From NCBI GenBank assembly GCA_900553185.1, contig USCT01000037.1, positions 1 through 11,857 on the forward strand: a stretch of DNA of 11,857 bases, read 5' to 3'. Below are positions 1 to 6,063 of this stretch, piece by piece (the first letter of the stretch is position 1; every line of letters starts with the position of its first letter). The stretch comes from an uncultured Bacteroides sp. GTDB lineage: Bacteria; Bacteroidota; Bacteroidia; Bacteroidales; Bacteroidaceae. The position numbers were made by a program, and so were the translations under genes. The notes under the pieces are model-generated. The model was not told where the DNA came from. It saw only the letters and a program-made list of their open reading frames with translations, and did not search any database.

Positions 1-1
1 A

Positions 2-1480
2 ATAGTTAATTTAAAACAAATATTATCCAATTATTTGGATAGCAACATAGAAGATTATGTATCTATAGTAAAAAATGATTATGACCGTATCGCAGAAATA
101 GAGAATAAATTTAGTGCCTTAATCGTCAAGACCAAAGAAAATCAGAAAGCAGTCAATCAATTAGACGAAATAATCGTAACTCCAGATAAAAATGGCAAAA
201 CCAATACAGATATAACAACAACTCGGACAGATAACAAACCATCTACGACAGAGATTGCGTCCACCGCAGAAAACAAGCGTTATTACGATGAACTGGCCGA
301 TTTGAAACGTACCTATCTGGCCAGCGATGAGATGACACAGCAGGAATACACCCGCTTCATGGAAGACCTTGAGATGCGTCACCTGGAGAACATGATGGCC
401 ATTGCCGGACTAGAACCGGAAAAGCGTCAGCAGCTCGAGCAGAAAATACTTGAAATGCGAATCAAGTTCAAAGAAGAATGTAACAAACTGGATGAAGAGG
501 GTGCCAACGAAGCCTCTGAAGAAGCTTTTACCAGGATGGAGAAACAATACCAGTTGGAAATTCAGGAAGCTACACAGAAGCATTATGAACAGCTGACATC
601 AGAAGAAGAATATTGGAAACAGGTTTCAGACATTCAGAACAGGTATTACAATAGCTTGCTTCAGTCTACACAAATATCAGAGGAGAAAAAAGCCGAAATC
701 ATCAAGGCAATAGAAGACAAGAAACTTCAGGACAGTAAGAAGGTCTATGATGAGAAGGTACGTCAGTTTGATGCTATGAGTAATGCGATGCAAGGTGTAG
801 CTACAGAACTGGGACAGGGATTGGCTGAATTTTTTGCAGGCGAAGAAAAAAGTTTTGGATCATTTATGGCCAACATTCTGGTGATAATGTTGAATGCACT
901 CGAAAAGCAGTTAATTGCTACTCAAGCAGCTGCCATTGCAGAAGTGACGATTAAAGATATCACTTCAAAAGGTGTACTTATCGGTATGGCCACTGCTGCT
1001 GCAAAGATAGCTCTGATAACAGCTGCCTTCGAGACGGCCAAAGGTATTTTAGGTAGTTTTGACACAGGTGGTTATACCGGTGACGGCAGATGGTACGAAC
1101 CGCGTGGGGTAGTACATGCCGGAGAGTTTGTGGCCAACCGTTATGCTGTCCGCAACCCTGAAATACGTCCGGTACTTGATTTGATAGACCGGGCACAACG
1201 TAATAATACCATAGGTAGTCTGACTGCTAAGGATGTTTCTGCGGTTTTGTCCGGTAATTCTACTACTACGAACAATAATTATTACCAGCAGTCGGCTTCA
1301 TCCAATCATGAAATGGCGGCAGTTATAATGCAGAATATCAAATGTATGGATAAACTGATCAAGCGGTTGAATGAACCGATATTTACTTATACCAAGGCTA
1401 CCGGGAAAATGGGCATAAATGAGGCTCAAGATTTGGTTAATAGAATGAAATTGAATGTTACTCGAAATATCAAGAAATGA
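2..1480 (+). CDS. Phage tail tape-measure protein, C-terminal part
   Basis: The reading frame is open to the left edge, so the gene starts upstream. A TTG at 35 could be read as a start, but eleven sense codons precede it and the protein looks headless, so I treat it as partial. Tape-measure proteins span the tail lumen and set tail length. About 490 residues are visible. There is a Thr/Asn-rich linker (about residues 50-76 counted from the TTG), then a long charged, Glu/Gln/Lys-rich helical stretch (about 80-260) likely to form coiled coil. A hydrophobic Ala-rich segment follows (about 275-340). Next is the motif FDTGGYTGDGRWYEPRGVVH, followed by GEFV (about 342-366), which is typical of tape-measure C-termini. 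An Asn/Thr/Tyr/Gln-rich stretch follows at about 412-423. The stop overlaps the next gene by ATGA, implying translational coupling in a late tail operon. Confidence 0.85.
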   Translation: MVNLKQILSNYLDSNIEDYVSIVKNDYDRIAEIENKFSALIVKTKENQKAVNQLDEIIVTPDKNGKTNTDITTTRTDNKPSTTEIASTAENKRYYDELADLKRTYLASDEMTQQEYTRFMEDLEMRHLENMMAIAGLEPEKRQQLEQKILEMRIKFKEECNKLDEEGANEASEEAFTRMEKQYQLEIQEATQKHYEQLTSEEEYWKQVSDIQNRYYNSLLQSTQISEEKKAEIIKAIEDKKLQDSKKVYDEKVRQFDAMSNAMQGVATELGQGLAEFFAGEEKSFGSFMANILVIMLNALEKQLIATQAAAIAEVTIKDITSKGVLIGMATAAAKIALITAAFETAKGILGSFDTGGYTGDGRWYEPRGVVHAGEFVANRYAVRNPEIRPVLDLIDRAQRNNTIGSLTAKDVSAVLSGNSTTTNNNYYQQSASSNHEMAAVIMQNIKCMDKLIKRLNEPIFTYTKATGKMGINEAQDLVNRMKLNVTRNIKK

Positions 1481-3210
1481 CACAATTATACATTGATTCT
1501 AAAGAAGTGAAACTTCCAGATGAGTTCGAACTTGAACTTATAACTGAAAACCCCTATTTTACAAGAGTTGGATCATATACCTATGAAATCGATATTGACC
1601 TTCGTGATCCTATAAACCGTGATATATATAGGAATATATATCGAGCTGATGTGACTCAGCGTATTCAGAACCGTAAAGCTGTATTGATTTCAGGTGCGTC
1701 AATTACCATCAGTGGTATAGAAGTGATTCTTTCAATAGATTCTTATACGGCAAAAATACAGATTATAGCAGGTAATTCGCAGTTAAATTATGAAGGTGGG
1801 GAGAGCAGCATCAGAACTATCAGATTTGATAGAGTCTCTTATATGCCGGAAAATGCCATTGAAACCTTAAAAGGGACATATCCACAATATGATGTGACAT
1901 ATCCTCCTGTTATTAGCTTTATAGATAAGGATGGTAATTCCAGTATATTGAATAATGTTGAAGTAGGAGAGGATATTACATTCTTAAGAATCAATAATAT
2001 AGGACCTCAGTATTATTTGTTATATTATTTAGAGAATCTGTTGCAGAAATTAGGATTCACTAAAGGGGTTAATGAACTTGAAAACAATCCTACATGGTGC
2101 CGGATTTTCGTGGTAAATCCATATAAAGATGTTTCTCCGGAAGAATTGCTTCCCGACTGGACTATAAATGAGTTCATAGAGAAGATAGAGATGTTCTTTA
2201 AATGTATCATTACGATAGACAGAACAAATGGAGTATATAATATTTTCAATATGGATAGATATTTTGAAAACAGTTCCATTATTTACATTGACGATATAGT
2301 TGATGATGATATAGAGAAAGTTTATGATACAGAAACAAGTTATTCTTATGCTTATGATAATGTCTCTTATAATCTGCCTAGTGATAATTTTTACAATTAT
2401 CTGAAACTAAAAGAAGGGGTCAGGGAAGTATGCACAATCGAGACGAAGGATACATATTCGGATTTTAAATTTGACTATGAAAAGTATTATGCAGGACCTT
2501 ATCTTTTAACTTCAGCTGATTTTAATCTGGAGTATGTGGTTTCAGACTATGTTGTTACTGGTAGTGAGGAAAATGTAAAGGGGCTAAAGATAGTTGATAG
2601 ACTTAAAGACGCTGGAGAACTATCGAGCCAAAATAAAACCTCATTCGATATTATACCGGCAGAAGTTGCTGAAATCAGCATATACAGTACAACTGGAAGT
2701 AGATATTTAATAGGCCCGGCTGTCAAACGAGTAAGAAGTGGGGCTGAAAGCCAGGCCATAAATGACCTGATAAATGGAAGTACTGACGTTAAAGGTGATA
2801 TACCCGATAAGATCTATATTGGATTGTATTATGGGGTATGTGAAGCATTGAATAGAGGACCTGGAGAGTATCCTGGTGAATATTGGGATAAGATGCCAAT
2901 GTCCTCTTATGACAGATATTTCATGTCAACACCTTCAAGTGCTTCTTCATCGCAGTCGATTCTAACAATGCCGGATTATACGTTGGCGTTAGAAGGAGAA
3001 AATGGTTTGTTTAATACAGTTTATAAGGACAAAAGAGAGATAGATACGACTGTTGAATATCATTTTCATTTTCTGGTGCAAAAAATATTCGACACTAATG
3101 GGATTTTTTTAATCCGAAATAAGAAATATTATTGTAAGGAGATTCATTACAAAATCTCTTCTAAAGGGCTCGATAAAATGGCGGAAGGGATATTCTATTT
3201 GGCAGAATAA
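1477..3210 (+). CDS. Phage tail structural protein, possibly hub or baseplate-associated
   Basis: The 577-residue protein starts at an ATG whose first bases overlap the tape-measure stop (ATGA, 1477-1480). In tailed phages the gene after the tape measure normally encodes distal tail, hub or baseplate components, and this context is the main basis for the call. The sequence is rich in Tyr, Ile, Asp and Ser and looks mostly beta-stranded. Its N-terminus (about 1-120) has a repeated strand-turn pattern, suggesting a structural domain. I see no signal peptide, no membrane segment and no lytic motif. The gene is clearly more AT-rich than the host genes to the right. It ends 37 bases from the convergent integrase stop, with no good terminator hairpin between them. 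A tail-fibre or adhesin role is possible but not supported by visible motifs. Confidence 0.65.
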   Translation: MTQLYIDSKEVKLPDEFELELITENPYFTRVGSYTYEIDIDLRDPINRDIYRNIYRADVTQRIQNRKAVLISGASITISGIEVILSIDSYTAKIQIIAGNSQLNYEGGESSIRTIRFDRVSYMPENAIETLKGTYPQYDVTYPPVISFIDKDGNSSILNNVEVGEDITFLRINNIGPQYYLLYYLENLLQKLGFTKGVNELENNPTWCRIFVVNPYKDVSPEELLPDWTINEFIEKIEMFFKCIITIDRTNGVYNIFNMDRYFENSSIIYIDDIVDDDIEKVYDTETSYSYAYDNVSYNLPSDNFYNYLKLKEGVREVCTIETKDTYSDFKFDYEKYYAGPYLLTSADFNLEYVVSDYVVTGSEENVKGLKIVDRLKDAGELSSQNKTSFDIIPAEVAEISIYSTTGSRYLIGPAVKRVRSGAESQAINDLINGSTDVKGDIPDKIYIGLYYGVCEALNRGPGEYPGEYWDKMPMSSYDRYFMSTPSSASSSQSILTMPDYTLALEGENGLFNTVYKDKREIDTTVEYHFHFLVQKIFDTNGIFLIRNKKYYCKEIHYKISSKGLDKMAEGIFYLAE

Positions 3211-3247
3211 TACGGCCTTTTTAACGTTCGATTTTTGATATGGATTT

Positions 3248-4414
3248 TTACAGGTTCCCTTCAAAATGTTTCGTTTCTTCATGAACAGTCATATAACTTC
3301 CTTTGAGATATTTATTTGTGGTGGATATGTCGGCATGTCGAGCCTGGTCACGGGCTACCACGATACCTTCAGCATTCGCCAAGTCCCGGATGCCAGAATC
3401 CTTCAGACTATAGAACTGGTAGGTTTCTGGAAATTTCAAAGCTGCTCTGACTTTATAGAAATAGTTACGGTAGACACGTGTCGTTGTTTTCTCCTTACTT
3501 GGCTTGAAGCCTTTACCGAACAGGTAATAATGGCTGGGTTGGGAGAATATCTTCAGATCGAGCATGGACTTTATAAGAATATCGTTCAGACCTACCATTC
3601 CGTCACGGCGGTTCTTTGAGATAGAGGAAGCGATAAACACCTTCTGTTCCTTCAGGAAGATGTCAGATAGTCTGATATTAGAGATTTCATCCGGACGGAT
3701 AAAAGTATAATAGGCGAACTGACACAATAGCAGGAAGTGGGGATTCTCTTTCTTCAGGTATTTCTGAAGCTTCTGCAGGTCGGATGGAGTTAGGGCAGAC
3801 CGTTTCTTTTCATCTTCGGCCAGTTGTTTGATTCTTTCTACCGGATTCTGCTGTAGGTATTGCTTTTCTACCATCCAAGTACATAGTGAAGATAACCAGG
3901 TACGGTAATTGTTGCGGGTACGGGCTGAACTGTCACGGTCCAGTAGGATGTAGTCCAGGAAATCACTGATGAAGGTCTGGTCAATCTGATAGACATAGAC
4001 GATGGCCGGAACATGCTTGAAAATATATTCTTCAAAGACACGGAGGCGCTTTTCATAATCCTTCAGGGTGTTTTCTTTGATGGTACCTGCCTTGTAAAGT
4101 TTAGCCAAATATTTATGATACAAATCGATAACATCTATAATTGATGTGTATTGTCTTGAACTGGTGACTTCTGCCCAGGGAGTCCACCCGGTTCTGAGCT
4201 TGATGTTAAGGTTGGTGATAAGCTCGTTGGCACGTTTTTTCCGTTCCGATACCTTCTTGATACCATCGAGCATGTACTTCTTACGCTTCATTTTTTGCTC
4301 TAGCGGATCATAAGAAACGAAGTCCACATACCAGCTCTTTCCGGTATGTAATTTGGGCTGAGTGTATGGAATTACATCAAAAATAGAAGCAATTTTTCGG
4401 CGTGGTGAAAACAT
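3248..4414 (-). CDS. Phage-type tyrosine recombinase (integrase)
   Basis: This 388-residue protein catalyses site-specific integration and excision. Residues 1-80 form a Lys/Arg-rich N-terminal region, probably an arm-binding domain. Residues about 90-195 form a SAM-like core-binding domain. Residues about 205-388 form the catalytic domain. Visible catalytic positions are Arg240 (in TFIRPDEI), Lys267 (in SISKNRRDG), His360 (in ARHADISTT) and nucleophile Tyr369, nine residues after the histidine as expected. The usual H/K-x-x-R box appears as Tyr335-Ser-Leu-Lys338, so Lys stands where the second Arg is expected. A related FKHT-like box occurs in Bacteroidetes integrases, so this need not mean inactivity. 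Length is normal for the family and the frame is intact. The ATG at 4414 is preceded by an inverted repeat. The tRNA-Trp 3' end lies 128 bases upstream, which points to that tRNA as the integration target. Confidence 0.92.
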   Translation of the reverse strand: MFSPRRKIASIFDVIPYTQPKLHTGKSWYVDFVSYDPLEQKMKRKKYMLDGIKKVSERKKRANELITNLNIKLRTGWTPWAEVTSSRQYTSIIDVIDLYHKYLAKLYKAGTIKENTLKDYEKRLRVFEEYIFKHVPAIVYVYQIDQTFISDFLDYILLDRDSSARTRNNYRTWLSSLCTWMVEKQYLQQNPVERIKQLAEDEKKRSALTPSDLQKLQKYLKKENPHFLLLCQFAYYTFIRPDEISNIRLSDIFLKEQKVFIASSISKNRRDGMVGLNDILIKSMLDLKIFSQPSHYYLFGKGFKPSKEKTTTRVYRNYFYKVRAALKFPETYQFYSLKDSGIRDLANAEGIVVARDQARHADISTTNKYLKGSYMTVHEETKHFEGNL

Positions 4415-4423
4415 TTTTTTCTA

Positions 4424-4444
4424 CGTTTTTCGAGTTCGAAAACG
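4424..4444. repeat. Inverted repeat in the integrase leader
   Basis: The arms TTTTCGA (4427-4433) and TCGAAAA (4436-4442) are a perfect 7-base inverted repeat with a 2-base spacer. Outer CG pairs extend it by skipping one T. It lies 10-30 bases upstream of the integrase ATG, on its untranslated side. It could be a dimeric protein operator or a small mRNA hairpin controlling integrase translation. A weak TAATTTTTG box (minus strand, complement of 4462-4470) lies just upstream, but its spacing is one base longer than the consensus, so I do not call it a promoter. Confidence 0.5.
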
Positions 4445-4472
4445 CAGTAACGTTCAACAATCAAAAATTATC

Positions 4473-4506
4473 TGTCCGTGATTTGTCCGACCCATAAACG
4501 GACAAA
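4473..4506. promoter_or_regulatory. Cluster of three TGTCCG hexamers between integrase and tRNA-Trp
   Basis: TGTCCG occurs at 4473-4478 and again at 4484-4489, 11 bases apart (about one helical turn). It occurs a third time in inverted form, CGGACA, at 4499-4504. The second and third copies form an 8-base perfect inverted repeat, TTTGTCCG/CGGACAAA, with a 9-base spacer. Repeated, phased short sites between an integrase gene and its likely attachment site suit binding by the integrase arm domain, an excisionase or a repressor. The role is inferred from position only. Confidence 0.45.
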
Positions 4507-4534
4507 AGCTGCAACTTTTTGAGTTACAGCTTTT
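4504..4534 (-). terminator. Intrinsic terminator downstream of tRNA-Trp
   Basis: Arms at 4504-4516 and 4522-4534 form a 13-base inverted repeat around a 5-base loop. The single imperfect pair is a G-U wobble in minus-strand RNA but a C-A mismatch in plus-strand RNA, so the hairpin fits minus-strand transcription better. On that strand the stem ends in a U-run. It begins 9 bases after the tRNA-Trp 3' end and should end the tRNA transcript before it enters the integrase region. Confidence 0.75.
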
Positions 4535-4542
4535 TGTTCTTG

Positions 4543-4615
4543 CACGGGAAGAGAGACTCGAACTCCCGACACTCGGTTTTGGAGACCGATGCTCTACCAA
4601 CTGAGCTATTCCCGT
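4543..4615 (-). tRNA. tRNA-Trp (anticodon CCA)
   Basis: On the minus strand the 73 bases fold as a standard tRNA. The acceptor stem ACGGGAA/TTCCCGT is fully paired and followed by discriminator G. The D arm is GCTC/GAGC. The anticodon stem TCGGT/ACCGA encloses the loop CTCCAAA with anticodon CCA (complement of 4580-4582). The variable loop has five bases, and the T arm GGGAG/CTCTC carries TTCGAGT. The CCA tail is not encoded, since CA follows the discriminator. The G discriminator matches bacterial tRNA-Trp. Its 3' end faces the phage integrase and is the likely attB region. Confidence 0.96.
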
Positions 4616-4626
4616 GTTTGCGGTTG

Positions 4627-4657
4627 CAAAGGTAATGCTATTTTTTGAATCTGCAAG
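4627..4657 (-). promoter_or_regulatory. Promoter of tRNA-Trp, Bacteroidetes type
   Basis: The minus strand has TACCTTTG (complement of 4627-4634), matching the -7 consensus TAnnTTTG. Exactly 19 bases upstream is CTTG (complement of 4654-4657), one base from the -33 TTTG element. The box ends 12 bases before the tRNA 5' end, giving a very short leader. No terminator is seen between the upstream glycosylase gene and this promoter, so readthrough could also feed the tRNA. Confidence 0.75.
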
Positions 4658-4687
4658 ACTTTTGATGGATTATTTTAACAATGAGGG

Positions 4688-5284
4688 TCAGATAATTCCT
4701 AAATCATTGAACATAAGTTGATAAACTTCAGCTTTTTTTTCGAGTTTCAGCGGGTAGGCGCGGCTGGAAGAAGGCATCCGGTACAGGTATAGAGAACGGT
4801 CTTCGAACGCGAAAGAGCTTTTCCCACCTACCGGAGGCTCGGTTACGTTCAGTTGGCTGCGTAGCGTATCGGTTGCTTTCTGACCTGTTGTGACAATGGC
4901 TCTGCACAGTGGAAGTTGTTTTAGCAGCAAAGGGAGGTTGGTCGGCTCGACGATTTCCAGAAACTTGTCCGAAGCGTTGTCCTGAAGTCTTCTGACAGCC
5001 GAAGCCGTATCGTATAGCGCAATGCCTTTTTCTGTCAGAAAATCGATGATCCGTTCTTTGTCGAAAGCCTTCCGGTCGTGTAGTAGAAAATGATTTCTGT
5101 CGTTGAAGAAAATCAGTCCGAAGATACGCCACATGTCGTTCTGGAGGTTGGGGTAGAAGAAATCCATGCTCCAGCGCTTCCGTTGTGGAGGAAAGCTTCC
5201 CAGCATCAGCAATACAGCGTTTTGTGGTAAGAAAGGTTCCAGCGGATGTGTTTCTACGGGTATGAATGGGGTTGGTTCTGTCAT
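4688..5284 (-). CDS. Uracil-DNA glycosylase superfamily protein
   Basis: This 198-residue cytosolic protein resembles the small Mug/family-6-like branch of the uracil-DNA glycosylase fold, whose members excise uracil or hypoxanthine from DNA. The first active-site loop appears as LMLGSFPPQRKRW (26-38), followed by FFYPNLQNDMWRI (42-54). The second, DNA-intercalating loop is probably YRMPSSSRAYP (168-178), equivalent to the NPS-x-x-x-R motif of relatives. A VTTG strand near 131-134 fits the Rossmann-like core. The exact family and substrate cannot be fixed from motifs, since the catalytic Asp or Asn is not certain; Asn48 or a nearby residue is a candidate. The start MTEPTPF is preceded by a long hairpin rather than a clear promoter, so transcription may come from the upstream gene. 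An overlapping 196-codon frame (4728-5318) lacks any family features. Confidence 0.8.
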   Translation of the reverse strand: MTEPTPFIPVETHPLEPFLPQNAVLLMLGSFPPQRKRWSMDFFYPNLQNDMWRIFGLIFFNDRNHFLLHDRKAFDKERIIDFLTEKGIALYDTASAVRRLQDNASDKFLEIVEPTNLPLLLKQLPLCRAIVTTGQKATDTLRSQLNVTEPPVGGKSSFAFEDRSLYLYRMPSSSRAYPLKLEKKAEVYQLMFNDLGII

Positions 5285-5305
5285 GAAAAACGGGAGATAG
5301 TAAAA

Positions 5306-5355
5306 CCCTCACGAACATACGGAGGCAGAAACTGCTTCCTGCATCTTCGTGAGGG
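5306..5355 (-). terminator. Long hairpin between the 209-residue gene and the glycosylase gene
   Basis: Outer arms CCCTCACGAA and TTCGTGAGGG are perfectly paired. After a small internal loop, an inner stem of about 8 pairs closes on the loop AAA. Read on the minus strand, the hairpin is followed by TTTTA, consistent with a Rho-independent terminator for the gene ending at 5387. The U-run is short, and the inner stem has a wobble pair that is better on plus-strand RNA, so an attenuator or RNA-processing element is also possible. Confidence 0.6.
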
Positions 5356-5386
5356 CAGGTGATTCAAAGAATATTATTTTTCGGTA

Positions 5387-6016
5387 TCAGGCTTTGGGTT
5401 TCGGCTCTTTCTTGGCCAGCAGGACAATGTTGTAGACATATTCCTTGATCCAGTCTTCCGAGTAGCCCAGTGCGTGCTGATACTGGCGGATGTTGGCGCA
5501 GGTCTTGCGTACACCGTCATCTTTCCAGTCTGTTTTGGTAAGAATATCATGTACTGTCTTTTCCGTCATGTTACGAAGCAGTTTGGTCATGACTGAAGGC
5601 AGACGGAATTTCCACTGCATCAGGTTGCCGATCAGCATCATCAGATCCTGGCTGAAACCCTGGAACATGAACAGATAATTCTTGATGTCGTTTACGTTCT
5701 TGCAGTTTTTCTTGATGGAACCGTCTATTTCCTTGAAGAAGTTTTCGTTGATTCCATAGATTTCCATCACCATCTTCTTGCAGCGGGATTTTTCGGCGAT
5801 ACCCAGCTTATTGTTCTGTGTCGGGATTTTCAGAGTGCGTTTGAAAACCGCCATATCCGGCAGGAAATTGATGTTGCTGATACCCAGCTGGGCAGCCATG
5901 ACTGCCTGATAGTATACACGGATGAGGGTCATGAAGTCTTCCATACCTCCTACACGTACCGTTTCTTCGGCTTCTTCTGCCTTCTTTCTGCCGAATAATT
6001 TAGAAAATATACTCAT
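5387..6016 (-). CDS. Conserved-looking protein of unknown function, 209 residues
   Basis: I do not recognise a named domain. The frame extends to 6073, but I choose the ATG at 6016 (MSIFSKLFGRKK). The extra 19 codons would run through a strong promoter box at 6046-6053 and into the end of the symporter gene. The protein opens with a short amphipathic segment followed by a basic and acidic stretch (about 10-20), which could be a membrane-surface anchor. The rest looks helical, rich in Met, Lys, Asn and Ile, with aromatic clusters. One cluster is YLFMFQGFSQDLMMLIGNLM (114-133), hydrophobic but with polar residues, so probably buried rather than transmembrane. The tail is short and Lys/Pro-rich. 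There is no signal peptide. It is likely cytosolic and expressed from its own promoter, followed by the hairpin at 5306-5355. Confidence 0.75.
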   Translation of the reverse strand: MSIFSKLFGRKKAEEAEETVRVGGMEDFMTLIRVYYQAVMAAQLGISNINFLPDMAVFKRTLKIPTQNNKLGIAEKSRCKKMVMEIYGINENFFKEIDGSIKKNCKNVNDIKNYLFMFQGFSQDLMMLIGNLMQWKFRLPSVMTKLLRNMTEKTVHDILTKTDWKDDGVRKTCANIRQYQHALGYSEDWIKEYVYNIVLLAKKEPKPKA

Positions 6017-6045
6017 ACTTATGGTTTTTATTGTTTTCTGGTGTG

Positions 6046-6053
6046 CAAAGATA
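6046..6053 (-). promoter_or_regulatory. Bacteroidetes -7 box for the 209-residue gene
   Basis: The minus strand reads TATCTTTG, an exact match to TAnnTTTG. It lies about 30 bases upstream of the chosen ATG at 6016. A TTGG sequence about 18 bases further upstream, inside the 3' end of the symporter gene, is a weak -33 candidate. The box settles the start choice, because an initiation codon at 6073 would lie upstream of transcription. Confidence 0.7.
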
Positions 6054-6063
6054 CGAAAAATAC

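Larger units (their letters stand above)
1..4542. mobile_element. Right end of a prophage-like element next to tRNA-Trp
   Basis: Two phage tail genes on the plus strand and a tyrosine recombinase on the minus strand lie together. The integrase start is 128 bases from the 3' end of tRNA-Trp. A recombinase at the edge of phage genes, with its promoter region facing the 3' end of a tRNA, is the classic arrangement of a tRNA-integrated phage. The phage genes, especially the second tail gene, are visibly more AT-rich than the genes right of the tRNA. The left end of the element is outside the window. No second copy of the tRNA 3' end is visible here, so the right limit given (the base before the tRNA) is inferred. 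Head, lysis and repressor genes are not in view, so activity cannot be judged. Confidence 0.75.

Noticed and set aside
3211..3247. Possible terminator between the tail gene and the integrase
   Set aside because: There are T-runs, but I find no stable hairpin.
3266..3619. A 117-codon plus-strand frame opposite the integrase
   Set aside because: It is antisense to the catalytic domain of an intact integrase and has no start context or domain.
3220..4470. Short shared words (such as AACGTTC) on both sides of the integrase as possible att or arm sites
   Set aside because: The matches are 7-8 bases in AT-rich sequence and are expected by chance.
4728..5318. A 196-codon minus-strand frame overlapping the glycosylase gene in another frame
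   Set aside because: Its Arg/Thr/Gln-rich translation has no family features, while the overlapping frame has a consistent glycosylase-like sequence.
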